NCBI GenBank assembly: GCA_963711505.1
Contig: CAVQEJ010000003.1
Coordinates: 682,001 to 746,000 of the forward strand
Direction: 5' to 3'
Length of the DNA: 64,000 nucleotides
Source: JAGWRA01 sp963711505
GTDB taxonomy: Bacteria > Acidobacteriota > Vicinamibacteria > Vicinamibacterales > CAVVIG01
The notes beneath the pieces are model-generated. The model did no database searches and was not told the DNA's origin. It saw nothing but the letters and a program-made list of their open reading frames with translations. The translations under genes and the position numbers were made by a program. Positions 27,942-36,405 of the stretch are shown one piece after another. Within the stretch, counting starts at the first letter, position 1. Every line of letters starts with the position of its first letter.

Positions 27942-28050
27942 ACGACGGTCTTCGGTCGACAGTCTACGATCCTGTCCGGTGCGCGGCGATCGACGGCGGG
28001 CAGCCGTCCGGGCCACCCGGAGACCGGAGACTGGAGACTGTAGACGACGC
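27942..28050. repeat. Inverted heptamer arrays between ilvE and kinase gene
   Basis: GACGGTCTTCGGTCGACAGT at 27944 onward and GGAGACC / GGAGACT / GGAGACT / GTAGACG at 28019-28046 are approximately complementary. Same consensus family as at 52190, 52375 and 59985. Confidence 0.65.
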
Positions 28051-28064
28051 GAAGAATGTTAGCA

Positions 28065-29075
28065 CTACTGCGCTTCGCCGCAAAAAGGGCAGCGATCGGT
28101 GCGGGCGTGCAGCGGCTTGCGGCAGTGCCAGCAGAAGCGGGGCTGTGGCGTTTCCCGCGCGCGCAGCCGGCTGTGGATGGCCTGCACGGCGTCGTCGGTG
28201 CCGTGGCCACCCGTGCCCGTCTCGCCGGCCGGCGTCGGCCGGCGTCTGGGCGCGCCGGCGGCCGTCCGCCGCGCGGGCGCCAGGCGGATCGACAGGAGGT
28301 CTTCCAGGAGGTCGCCGGCGCGCTGGTAGCGGCCCGCGATCTCCGGCGTCATCGCCTTGAGGACGATGTCCTCGAGCGCCTGCGGGATCTTCGGGTTCTT
28401 CGTCCGCGGCGGCGAGACCAGCTCGCCGCGCATCAGCCGGTCGAGGTCGGCCGGCGCCGGCGTCTGGTACGGCAGGTCGCCCGTCAGCATCTGGTACATC
28501 GTCACGCCGAGCGAGTAGATGTCGGACGCGAAGACCGCCCGGCCCTGGAACTGTTCGGGCGCCATGTACGGCGGGCTGCCGATGACCGTCGTGCCGTGCG
28601 CCGCAATCTCCAGGAAACGGGAGGTGCCGAAGTCGGCGACCTTCAGCAGGCCGGTCTCCGAGACGAGCACGTTGGAGGGCCGGAGATCGCGGTGCAGCAC
28701 CCCCTGGCGGTGGGCGTGATCGACGGCATTGCAGATCTGGCAGGTGTAGTCGAGCGCCCGCGGCAGGTCGAGCGCCCCCTCGCCGGCGATGACGTTCTCC
28801 AGCGTCTCGCCCTGCACGTACTCCATGACGATGAAGAAGACGTTCTGCTGCTTCTCGGCCGTCAGGATCGTGACGATGTTCGGATGACTGAGGCTGGCGA
28901 GCAGCCGCGGCTCGCGGAGCAGCTCGCTGAAGTCGGTCGACTGGCGGTGCGGGACCTTCAGCGCCACCTTCTTGTCGATCCAGGTGTCGGTGGCGAGGTA
29001 CACGGCACCGAATCCGCCGCTGCCGAGGGGCGAGATGATCTTGTACTTGCCGATGGTCTGGCCGCGGAAGAACAT
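28065..29075 (-). CDS. Cytosolic Ser/Thr protein kinase with C-terminal zinc ribbon
   Basis: A Hanks-type kinase of 336 residues. Seen in order: the glycine loop GSGGFGAVY (about 15-23), the VALKVP lysine, the catalytic loop LHRDLRPSNVLV, DFG in VADFGTSR, and the APE motif in PYMAPEQF, so it should be active. There is no transmembrane segment. A linker rich in Arg/Pro/Thr leads to a C-terminal CWHC-x11-CPFC zinc ribbon, possibly for protein or nucleic-acid contact. ATG 29075 is preferred; TATACT lies 12 bases upstream on the minus strand. It is divergent from rsmE. Confidence 0.88.
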   Translation of the reverse strand: MFFRGQTIGKYKIISPLGSGGFGAVYLATDTWIDKKVALKVPHRQSTDFSELLREPRLLASLSHPNIVTILTAEKQQNVFFIVMEYVQGETLENVIAGEGALDLPRALDYTCQICNAVDHAHRQGVLHRDLRPSNVLVSETGLLKVADFGTSRFLEIAAHGTTVIGSPPYMAPEQFQGRAVFASDIYSLGVTMYQMLTGDLPYQTPAPADLDRLMRGELVSPPRTKNPKIPQALEDIVLKAMTPEIAGRYQRAGDLLEDLLSIRLAPARRTAAGAPRRRPTPAGETGTGGHGTDDAVQAIHSRLRARETPQPRFCWHCRKPLHARTDRCPFCGEAQ

Positions 29076-29087
29076 GAACGGCGACGA

Positions 29088-29113
29088 GTATAGCGCAGGA
29101 ACGCGCCTATAAT
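29088..29113. promoter_or_regulatory. Divergent promoters of kinase gene and rsmE
   Basis: On the minus strand TATACT at 29093-29088, 12 bases from the kinase ATG. On the plus strand TATAAT at 29108-29113, six bases from the rsmE ATG. The whole divergent gap is only 44 bases. Confidence 0.5.
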
Positions 29114-29119
29114 CCCGCC

Positions 29120-29860
29120 ATGCCGCACCGCTTCCATGCACCCGACCTCACCGGCCCCGGCGCGCTCGTCGTCCTGCCGCCCGGCGAGGCGACGCACCTG
29201 GCGCGCGTGCTCCGGCTGCGCGCCGGCGATCGCGTCGCCGTGTTCGACGGCCGCGGACGCCAGTTCGAGGCGACGGTCGAGACGCTGAAGCCCGCGGTGT
29301 CGGTGCGGATCGGCGTCCCGCTGGCCGCGGCACCCGAGCCGCGCGTGCGGCTGACGCTCGTGCAGGCCGTGCTGAAGGGCGACGGCATGGACGGTGTCGT
29401 GCGTGATGCCGTCATGCTGGGCGCCACGGCCGTGCAGCCGGTCGTGACGGCGCGCGCGGAGGTGGCGCTGACGGCGCTGCGGCGCGGACATCGCGCCGAT
29501 CGCTGGCGCCGGATCGCGCTGGCGTCGGTGAAGCAGTGCGGCCGGGCGGCCGTGCCCGAGGTCGCCGAGCCCGTGGAACTGGAAGCCGCCCTCGCCACGG
29601 CCGCCGACCTCCGGCTGATGCTCGTGGAGCCGGGGGCGGACACGGCCGGCACCGAGTCGCTGGCCGGCCTGCGCGGCCGCCCGGCGCCCGGTTCGGCGGC
29701 ACTGCTGGTCGGTCCCGAGGGCGGCTGGGCGCCCGAGGAGGTCGCGGCCGCGCGCGCTCGCGGCTGGACCCTCCTGAGGCTGGGCGGCCGGACCCTGAGG
29801 GCCGACGCGGCCCCGATCGTCGCGATCAGCGCGCTGTGGGGAGAGTGGGGAGAGTTCTGA
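29120..29860 (+). CDS. rsmE: 16S rRNA (uracil-1498-N3)-methyltransferase
   Basis: A SPOUT-class methyltransferase for U1498 of 16S rRNA. It has 246 residues: a PUA-like N-terminal part with HLARVLRLRAGDRVAVFDG, then the trefoil-knot SAM site LLVGPEGGWAPEE and LRLGGRTLRADAAPIVAISAL at the end, the standard RsmE signature. TATAAT ends six bases before the ATG, so the mRNA is probably leaderless. It converges with prmA, whose reconstructed frame overlaps its last 35 bases. Confidence 0.93.
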   Translation: MPHRFHAPDLTGPGALVVLPPGEATHLARVLRLRAGDRVAVFDGRGRQFEATVETLKPAVSVRIGVPLAAAPEPRVRLTLVQAVLKGDGMDGVVRDAVMLGATAVQPVVTARAEVALTALRRGHRADRWRRIALASVKQCGRAAVPEVAEPVELEAALATAADLRLMLVEPGADTAGTESLAGLRGRPAPGSAALLVGPEGGWAPEEVAAARARGWTLLRLGGRTLRADAAPIVAISALWGEWGEF

Positions 29861-30798
29861 GGAATCGAGAATCCGAGCGTCCGACGTCGCAGGTGCTTCT
29901 GCGTTCCTCGTTCTTCATTCTTCGTTTCAACGTCAGCCCCACCCACTCGTTCTCCTGCGTCCGTTCCACCAGCTCCAGCTGACCTGAAGGCGTCGAGGAC
30001 GGTCTGGGCCTCGTCGGCGAGGATGCCGCTGAGGATGCAGGTGCCGCCCGGCGCCAGGTGGCGAAGCAGCGCGTCGGTGTCGCGGGCGAGAAAGGCTCCG
30101 GTCAGGTTGGCGACGAGCACCGTGGCGCTCGCGGATGGCCCTGGAGACGAGGTCCGGATGTCGGCCGTCTCGAAGGTCGTGCGGGTGACGGCCGGATTCA
30201 GGGCCAGATTGCGCCGCGCCGACTCCACGGCGTCGGGATCGTGGTCGACTCCGGTGACGCGTGCCGCGCCGAGCAGGTCGGCGGCCATCGCGAGGATGCC
30301 CGAGCCGCAGCCGACGTCGAGTACCGTGGCGCCGTCGAGATCGAGCGTCTGCAGTGCCGCGAGGCACAGCCGGGTCGTCGCGTGGTGGCCGGTGCCGAAG
30401 CCCATGGAGGGTTCGATCACGAGGCAGATCGGGGCTTCGGGATTGAGGGGCGCGGACGTCGTCCGAGCGGGCAGCACGAGCACCCGTCCGACCCTGACCG
30501 GCTCGAGCCCCTCCTGCGATCTCCTGGCCCAGTCCTCGTCCGGCTCGTTCGCCGTCGATACGTCCAGGCCGTCTTCCGCGAATGCCGCGGTGAGCGCCCC
30601 GGCCGCCCGGTCCCGCGCGTCGGCCTCGACGAAGTAGGCCTGCCAGACGGTCTCGTCCTCGGTCAGCGCCGTCGGCTGCCAGTCATCGAGCGCCGCGAGG
30701 ACACGATCGCGCAGGCTGGTGGCGTCGCGATCGGCGGGGAAGCGGAGGACGAGAACGGGCCAGAGCCTGGGGACTGGTGTGGAGACGGGTTCTGTCAC
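29826..30798 (-). CDS. prmA: Ribosomal protein L11 methyltransferase (frameshifted at 3' end)
   Basis: Trimethylates L11. The main frame from GTG 30798 carries MGFGTGHHATTRLC, the SAM site TVLDVGCGSGILA, and the catalytic VLVANLTGAFL, matching PrmA except that the usual N-P-P-Y-like motif is N-L-T as in the family. The last 15 or so residues lie in another frame: with one base removed near 29975-29982 the end reads E-L-V-E-R-T-Q-E-N-E-W-V-G-L-T-L-K. In that frame the next stop is at 29826, giving about 35 extra residues encoded by a heptamer repeat and the tail of rsmE. It is the fourth gene of the heat-shock operon. Confidence 0.85.
29893..29935. repeat. Heptamer repeat at the rsmE/prmA junction
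   Basis: Units CTGCGTT / CCTCGTT / CTTCATT / CTTCGTT / TCAACGT, similar to the right arm at 2319-2350. It is partly translated in the reconstructed prmA frame. Confidence 0.6.
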
Positions 30799-30827
30799 GG
30801 CGTGTCCCGAAGGGGTGGCTGAACCTG

Positions 30828-31982
30828 CTATCCGAAGATGTCGCGGACGCGGTCGAAGAGGTTGCGTTCGTCGTGTTCGTGGGTGTGGCTGCGCGGTTCG
30901 AATTCATCGGCCGGCAGCTCGGCGGCGAGCTGCTCGAGCAGCTCGCGCTGCGGCCGCGTGAGCTTGCGCGGCGTGATCGCCTGCACGGTCACCATCAGGT
31001 CGCCGTGGCCGCGGCCGCTGATGTCGGGCATCCCCTTGCCGCGCAGGCGGAAGGTGCTGCCGGTCTGGGTCCCCTCGGGCACGCTGAGCTTCTCGCGGTG
31101 CTTCGGCTTCGGCGTCGGCACGTGGATCTCGCCGCCGAGCGCCAGGGTCGTGAAGTTCACCGGCACCTCGCAGTAGAGGTCGTCACCGTCGCGCCGGAAG
31201 AACTTGTGGCGCTGCACGTGCACGACGACGTAGAGGTGGCCGGCGGGGCCGCCGCCGCTGCCGGCTTCGCCCTCGCCCGTCAGCCGCAGCTGCTGTCCCT
31301 CGGCGATGCCGGCCGGGATCTTCACCGTCAGCTTCTTCTCTCGGGGCACGGTGCCGGCGCCCCGGCAGGTCTGGCACGGCTTGGTGATCACCTTGCCGGT
31401 GCCGCGGCACTGGCCGCAGGTGCGCGCCACGGTGAAGAAGCCCTGCTGGTAGCGGAGCTGGCCCGCGCCGCGGCACTGCGGGCAGGCGCTCGGCCCGCTG
31501 CCCGGCGCCGCGCCCGACCCCTGGCAGGTGTCGCAGGTCTCGTGCCGCGGGATCTGGATGGTCGTCTCGGTGCCCGCGTAGGCCTCGTCGAAGGAGATCT
31601 CGAGGTCGTAGCGCAGGTCGGCCCCGCGCTGCGGGCCGCGGCGCCGCCCGCCGCCGAACATGTCGCCGAAGCCGAAGATGTCGCCCAGGCCACCGAGGAT
31701 GTCGTTGAAGTCGGCGAAGATCGTCGGATCGAACCCGGCGCCGCCAGCCGCGCTGGCACCGACGCCCGCATGGCCGAAGCGGTCGTACGCGCTCCGCTTG
31801 TCGGCGTCGGCCAGGACGGCGTACGCCTCGGCGCCTTCCTTGAACTTCTCCTCGGCGGTGTGGTCCCCCGGATTGCGGTCCGGGTGGTACTTCATGGCGA
31901 GCTTGCGGTAGGAGCTCTTGATTTCCGTTTCGGTCGCCGTCCGCGACACGCCGAGCACTTCGTAGTAATCGCGCTTGCTCAC
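30828..31982 (-). CDS. dnaJ: Chaperone DnaJ
   Basis: Hsp40 co-chaperone that loads substrates on DnaK and stimulates its ATPase. It has 384 residues. The J domain has the HPD motif (YHPDRNPG, about 33-40), followed by a Gly/Phe-rich linker (GDIFGFGDMFGGG). Four zinc repeats are present: CDTCQGSG, CPQCRGAG, CGQCRGTG and CQTCRGAG. The C-terminal substrate domains follow. The start is GTG 31982 overlapping the grpE stop (GTGA). dnaK is not adjacent. Confidence 0.96.
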   Translation of the reverse strand: MSKRDYYEVLGVSRTATETEIKSSYRKLAMKYHPDRNPGDHTAEEKFKEGAEAYAVLADADKRSAYDRFGHAGVGASAAGGAGFDPTIFADFNDILGGLGDIFGFGDMFGGGRRRGPQRGADLRYDLEISFDEAYAGTETTIQIPRHETCDTCQGSGAAPGSGPSACPQCRGAGQLRYQQGFFTVARTCGQCRGTGKVITKPCQTCRGAGTVPREKKLTVKIPAGIAEGQQLRLTGEGEAGSGGGPAGHLYVVVHVQRHKFFRRDGDDLYCEVPVNFTTLALGGEIHVPTPKPKHREKLSVPEGTQTGSTFRLRGKGMPDISGRGHGDLMVTVQAITPRKLTRPQRELLEQLAAELPADEFEPRSHTHEHDERNLFDRVRDIFG

Positions 31983-32521
31983 GCCTTCGCCACCTTCACC
32001 ATCGCGGGCCGCAGCAGTTTCGTGCCGAGCAGGTATCCCCGCCGGAACTCCTGGACGATCTCGCCGTCCCGGTGATCGGGACTCGGGTCGTACGACACCG
32101 CCTGGTGGAGGTGCGGATCGAACTGCGCGCCGGTCGTATCGATCGGGGTCACGCCGCGCTTCTGCAGCAGATCGAGGAGCTGCTTGTCGATCAGCTCGAT
32201 CCCCTTGCGGTAGGCCTGGGCCTCGGGACCGGCGTCGATTGTCAGGGCCCGCTGCAGGTCGTCGACGAGGGGGAGCAGCTCCTCCAGCAGGTCGGCCGCC
32301 GCCATCTGGCGCTGATCCTGCCGCTCGCGATCGACGCGCTTGCGGTAGTTGTCGAATTCCGCCGTCTTGCGCAGCAGCCGATCGTACAGATCGTCACGTT
32401 CCGCCTGCAGGGCAGACGTGCCCCCGGCCGGGGCGCGCGCGGGGGCGTCGGTGCCGTCGGTCTGCGGGTCCATGTCGGAGGCGTGAGCGGGATCGGGCTG
32501 TGACGTCGGGTCGTGCGTCAT
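31979..32521 (-). CDS. grpE: Nucleotide exchange factor GrpE
   Basis: Releases ADP from DnaK. It has 180 residues: a disordered Asp/Pro/Ala-rich head (1-37), a long coiled coil (about 38-95, with ERDDLYDRLLRKTAEFDNYRKR) and the beta-wing domain with QFDPHLHQAVSYDPS. It sits between hrcA and dnaJ, overlapping dnaJ by four bases and 18 bases downstream of hrcA, and so is under CIRCE control. Confidence 0.95.
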   Translation of the reverse strand: MTHDPTSQPDPAHASDMDPQTDGTDAPARAPAGGTSALQAERDDLYDRLLRKTAEFDNYRKRVDRERQDQRQMAAADLLEELLPLVDDLQRALTIDAGPEAQAYRKGIELIDKQLLDLLQKRGVTPIDTTGAQFDPHLHQAVSYDPSPDHRDGEIVQEFRRGYLLGTKLLRPAMVKVAKA

Positions 32522-32539
32522 GGAAACGGCGTCTCTCTC

Positions 32540-33586
32540 CTAGTTGGATTCCTTCAACACGCGGGACATCGCCTGCGCGATGCCGTCGACGGCGGCGATG
32601 GCCCGCGAGTAGCGCATGCGCGTGGGGCCGATGATGCCGATGGTGCCGAGGCGGCCGCCTTCGGTGTAGGTCGCGGCGACGAGGCTGAACGGCCGGAGCT
32701 CCGGGTTGATGTGCTCGGCGCCGATGACGACCGTGATGCCGCTGCCCTCGAGGCACTCCCCGAGCAGCCGCACCAGCCGCTCCTTCTCCTCGACCATCTT
32801 CAGCAGTGTGCGCAGCATGTCGATCGAGCCCTCGTGACTGACGAACGCGGCATCGCCGAGCAGCGACGCGGCCCCTTCCACGAAGACCCGGTGCTCCTCC
32901 GACCATCCGTCGAAGCTCGAGCGCGCCAGATCGAGCGCCCGGGCGAGCAGGCGGTCGTACAGGTTCCGTTCCTCGCCCAGCCGCCGGGCGACCGCCGCCC
33001 GCGCCTCGTCCAGCGACAGCCCCGCGAACTCGGTGTTCAGGTAGTTGGCCGCCTGCCGCAGGTCCTGCGGCCGCCACGGCTCGCCCGTGTCGACGATCTT
33101 CTGCAGGGCCTGCCCGCCGCGCGCCACCACGACGACCAGCACGCGCGTCGCCGTCAGCGGCACGAATTCGATCCGGTGGAACACGGTTGCATCGGCCGCC
33201 GGCGCCAGCGCGAAGGCCACCTGCCGCGACGCCCGGGAGAGCATGTGCGACACGCTCGCCAGCAGCTGGTCGTGCGCGCCGATGCCGGCTTCGCGCAGCC
33301 GGGCCGCCACCAGGTCGACCGACCGGCTCGGCCGGTGATCCTCGAGGAGCAGATCGACGTAGAAGCGGTACCCGCGGTCGGTCGGCACGCGGCCGGCCGA
33401 GGTGTGCGGCTGCCGGACGTAGCCCTCGTCCTCGAGCCGCGCCAGGATGTTGCGCACCGTGGCCGACGACACGTCCAGCCCGGCGGCGCGGACGAGCGTC
33501 GACGAGGGGACCGGCTGGCCCGTAATGATGTATTCGCGCACGAGCGCGGCCAGCAGACGACCGGTACGTTCGGATGCAGTGGACAC
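32540..33586 (-). CDS. hrcA: Heat-inducible transcription repressor HrcA
   Basis: Represses its own operon by binding CIRCE; repression is relieved by heat through chaperone titration. It has 348 residues: an N-terminal winged helix (TGQPVPSSTLVRAAGLDVSS, TVRNILARLEDEGYVRQPHTSAGRVPTD) and the GAF-like regulatory domain ending in IGIIGPTRMRYSRAI. The start is placed at GTG 33586, five bases downstream of CIRCE; ATG 33631 would lie upstream of the operator and overlap the -10 region, so it is rejected. Confidence 0.93.
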   Translation of the reverse strand: MSTASERTGRLLAALVREYIITGQPVPSSTLVRAAGLDVSSATVRNILARLEDEGYVRQPHTSAGRVPTDRGYRFYVDLLLEDHRPSRSVDLVAARLREAGIGAHDQLLASVSHMLSRASRQVAFALAPAADATVFHRIEFVPLTATRVLVVVVARGGQALQKIVDTGEPWRPQDLRQAANYLNTEFAGLSLDEARAAVARRLGEERNLYDRLLARALDLARSSFDGWSEEHRVFVEGAASLLGDAAFVSHEGSIDMLRTLLKMVEEKERLVRLLGECLEGSGITVVIGAEHINPELRPFSLVAATYTEGGRLGTIGIIGPTRMRYSRAIAAVDGIAQAMSRVLKESN

Positions 33587-33591
33587 GGTAA

Positions 33592-33618
33592 TTAGCAGTC
33601 TCGATTCGAGAGTGCTAA
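33592..33618 (-). promoter_or_regulatory. CIRCE operator
   Basis: TTAGCAGTC-N9-GAGTGCTAA, one mismatch from the TTAGCACTC-N9-GAGTGCTAA consensus. It lies directly before the hrcA GTG and controls hrcA-grpE-dnaJ-prmA. Confidence 0.93.
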
Positions 33619-33622
33619 CGTC

Positions 33623-33628
33623 ATTATA
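33623..33628 (-). promoter_or_regulatory. -10 hexamer of the hrcA operon
   Basis: TATAAT on the minus strand (33628 to 33623), about five bases upstream of CIRCE. The predicted transcription start falls inside the operator, so HrcA binding would block initiation directly. Confidence 0.7.
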
Positions 33629-33658
33629 CACCAGTCATTGCGGGGGCAGGCGGCGGCC

Positions 33659-34486
33659 CTACTCGACCTTCGACCATCGCATCGACCGGACCGCGACCGC
33701 CGGCCCCTCGATCCGGCCGTAGCGGACGGCGATGAGCTGGGCGAGGATGCTGACGGCGATCTCGGCCGGGCTGACGGCGCCGATGTCGAGGCCGATCGGG
33801 GCGTGGACCCGCTTCAGGGACTCGGGCGGCGTCGCTTCGCCGATCAGGGCATCGTAGATCCGGGCGACCTTGGCCCGGCTGCCGATGAGGCCGAGGTACC
33901 GCAGATCCCGCGGGACGAGGCTCCGCAGGGCGTCCAGGTCGTACCGGTGCCCGCGCGTCACCACGACCACGTACGCGCTGTCGGGCAGCGTCGTCCGGTC
34001 GAGCCAGGCGGGAATCTCGTCGACGACGACTTCGGCGGCGTGCGGAAACCGCTCGGCGTTGGCGAACTTCTCGCGGTCGTCGACGACGTGGACGGCGAAG
34101 CCGACCTCGTGCGCCATGCGGGCCAGGTGATAGCCCACGTGACCGGCCCCGATGATATAGAGGCGGGGAGAAGGCTCGATCGGATCGATGTGCACCTCCA
34201 TCTGGCCTCCGCAGATCAGGCCGGACTCTTCCGCGAAGTCGTCGTTCAGCTCGTAGCGCACCAGCTGCGACTTGCGCGTCTTCAGGGCCTCGCGCGCCTT
34301 CCAGAACGCGTCGTTCTCGTAGCAGCCGCCGCCGATCGTGCCGACGATCCGGCCGTCGGCGTGCACGAGCATCTTCGCGCCGACCCGCTGGGGCGTCGAT
34401 CCCTGCGCCGAGACGATCGTCACCAGGGCGACCGTTTCCCCCCGGGCGAGCGCGTCGGTCAGCGCCGCGAAGACTTCCTGATTCAT
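33659..34486 (-). CDS. XdhC/CoxI-family protein
   Basis: A 275-residue protein of the XdhC family, accessory to molybdenum hydroxylases such as xanthine dehydrogenase or CO dehydrogenase; it helps insert sulfurated cofactor. The N-terminal XdhC_CoxI domain has IVSAQGSTPQRVGAKMLV and GTIGGGCYE. The C-terminal Rossmann domain has LYIIGAGHVGYHLA, VVVVTRGHRYD and GLIGSRAK. No molybdenum enzyme is encoded nearby. ATG 34486 follows GGAAG, and TATAAT lies only nine bases upstream, so the leader is very short. Confidence 0.88.
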   Translation of the reverse strand: MNQEVFAALTDALARGETVALVTIVSAQGSTPQRVGAKMLVHADGRIVGTIGGGCYENDAFWKAREALKTRKSQLVRYELNDDFAEESGLICGGQMEVHIDPIEPSPRLYIIGAGHVGYHLARMAHEVGFAVHVVDDREKFANAERFPHAAEVVVDEIPAWLDRTTLPDSAYVVVVTRGHRYDLDALRSLVPRDLRYLGLIGSRAKVARIYDALIGEATPPESLKRVHAPIGLDIGAVSPAEIAVSILAQLIAVRYGRIEGPAVAVRSMRWSKVE

Positions 34487-34495
34487 GGAGCTTCC

Positions 34496-34501
34496 ATTAT
34501 A
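34496..34501 (-). promoter_or_regulatory. -10 hexamer of the xdhC-like gene
   Basis: TATAAT on the minus strand with nine bases before ATG 34486. It implies an mRNA beginning at or within a few bases of the start codon. Confidence 0.45.
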
Positions 34502-34599
34502 GGATGCCGGCCGGGCGGGGTTCGAGGCCGACGCGCGAGCGGCCCCAGCGGCGTGCGCGCACGCTGACGGGGGCGACGGACGCGGGCCGTGCCGCGGCG

Positions 34600-36255
34600 T
34601 CAGATGGTGAGGATCCAGTGACGGCCGAGCTCGAGCGGGAGCGTCTCGCGCAGCCGCTCGACGAGCGCCGGGCCGTACCGGTTCAGGAAGTAGACGAAGC
34701 CGACCGTCCGCTCCTGCGCATGGCCGCCGGGGAACGCCTGGTCGCGGGCGTGGATGAACTGGCGCCGCAGCGTCTCGTCGCGCCGCTTGGCCGCCTGGAT
34801 CAGCTTGCCGTGCAGCGTCTTGAGGTCGTGCTGCATCCGCCCGAGCGTCGACCGGGCCGCACCGGCCAGCGTCGGGTCGACGACGGGCAGCGCCGCGATC
34901 ACGCGATCCATCTGCGCGGTCACGGTGCGCGTGGCCTCGTTCAGCGATTCCTCGACGTGCGGCGGCAACTGCGATTCGAGCAGGTGATTCAGGGCCGACT
35001 CGTCCTGCGCCTGCAGCGTCTCGAGCGCCACCTGATACCGGTTCAGGAAGCGGACCGCGGCCGAGTCGAGCAGGGTCGCCGACGCCCGCGGGTGGACGAG
35101 CGGCATCGGCACGTCGAACCGCTCGTAGACCTGGCGCAGCTGGCCGAGGTAGGCCAGCTCGTTCGGTCCGGCCACGTAGCAGGCGGTCGGGAAGATCGTG
35201 TCCTGCACGAGCGGCCGCAGCAGGACGTTCGGGCTGAAGTGCGCCGGCTCCTTCGTCGCCAGTTCGACGAGCGCCGCCGGCGCGTACGGCGTATCGCCCA
35301 CCAGGAACCGCCCCTCGTGTCCTCGGATGGGACGGCGCGTCCCGTCCAGATAGAACAGGGCGGGACTGTCCCCGTGGGCCTGCACTTGGGCGTGATAGCC
35401 GCGCTTCACCAGGTCCGCGCCGGCGGCCGCCGCCAGGCGGGCCGTCTCGCCGGGCGCCTCGAGCTCGCGCCGGAACAGATCGCCGACCAGCGGCTTGGCC
35501 GCCGGATCGGAGGCGTCGTAGACGACCAGGCCGTGCGGGCCGAGCACCGTCTCCAGCCAGGTGCTGAACGCCTCGGCCATGCCGCGGCCGGGCGTGTAGG
35601 CGCGCCGGAGATCGTCGAGCAGGGCCGGCGTGAACTCGGTCGCCGGGAGCGTCGAGCCGAGCGCGTCGAGCACGCTCTGGATGTCGCTGGTGAGGGGAAC
35701 GGCGGCGACCGGAACGGGGTCGGCCTTGTCGAGGGCGGGCAGGGACAGCGTGTGGGGATTCAGCTCGGCATCGAGCACCGTACACGACCGCACTTCGTCC
35801 CAGTCGTGGTCCTCGCTCTCCACCCAGAAGATCGGCACGACCGGCAACTGGTGCTCGCGCGCCATCCGCTCGGCCAGCTGGATCGTCGTCAGCGCCTTGA
35901 GCAGCGTGTAGAGCGGGCCGCCGAACAGGCCGGCCTGCTGGCCGGTCACGATGGCGACACTGCGCGGGTCGGCGAGCTGCCGTGCCCGCTCGACGGCGGC
36001 GGCCGGCGCCCCGCGGCGCTGCTGCTGGGCCGCGAGCAGTGCGGCGACCTCGGCCCGGCGTCGCGGATGAGCCACCGTTCGCTCGATGACCTCGGTGCGC
36101 GACCGGGGCTCGCCGGGGTTGCCGGCGAAGAACGGCGCGACCCGATCGAATTGGTACGCGTAATCGGCGGCCAGGGGGCGGATACCGGGAAGCTGGCGGA
36201 TATCGACTGCGAGAGGCGAGGCAGGTTCCGCTGGCGGGGCAGGCTTGGTCGACAC
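34600..36255 (-). CDS. bshC: Bacillithiol biosynthesis cysteine-adding enzyme BshC
   Basis: Adds cysteine to GlcN-malate in the last step of bacillithiol synthesis. The core shows RQLPGIRPLAADY, VAIVTGQQAGLFGGPLYT, PIFWVESEDHDWDEV and a C-terminal coiled coil with FVYFLNRYG, all typical of BshC. It has about 551 residues from GTG 36255; ATG 36288 would add 11 residues but a TTGACA -35-like element overlaps it. bshA and bshB are not in the window. The call implies that the organism uses bacillithiol as its low-molecular-weight thiol. Confidence 0.9.
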   Translation of the reverse strand: MSTKPAPPAEPASPLAVDIRQLPGIRPLAADYAYQFDRVAPFFAGNPGEPRSRTEVIERTVAHPRRRAEVAALLAAQQQRRGAPAAAVERARQLADPRSVAIVTGQQAGLFGGPLYTLLKALTTIQLAERMAREHQLPVVPIFWVESEDHDWDEVRSCTVLDAELNPHTLSLPALDKADPVPVAAVPLTSDIQSVLDALGSTLPATEFTPALLDDLRRAYTPGRGMAEAFSTWLETVLGPHGLVVYDASDPAAKPLVGDLFRRELEAPGETARLAAAAGADLVKRGYHAQVQAHGDSPALFYLDGTRRPIRGHEGRFLVGDTPYAPAALVELATKEPAHFSPNVLLRPLVQDTIFPTACYVAGPNELAYLGQLRQVYERFDVPMPLVHPRASATLLDSAAVRFLNRYQVALETLQAQDESALNHLLESQLPPHVEESLNEATRTVTAQMDRVIAALPVVDPTLAGAARSTLGRMQHDLKTLHGKLIQAAKRRDETLRRQFIHARDQAFPGGHAQERTVGFVYFLNRYGPALVERLRETLPLELGRHWILTI

Positions 36256-36405
36256 CGTTCGATTACTCTCGCAGACGGTCAGCACCATGTCAACAGGACG
36301 GGGCCCGCCGGGCCCGTTCCTGGGGGGACAAGAGTGCGCAAATCTGGTAAACTCTCTCGCTGGAACGAGTCACGCTGTCCGCGGCATTCCTGAGGAGCAC
36401 CGGCC

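Noticed and set aside
33587..33631. ATG 33631 as the hrcA start
   Set aside because: It lies upstream of the CIRCE operator and overlaps the bases just downstream of TATAAT, so it would not be on the transcript; GTG 33586 fits the family N-terminus.
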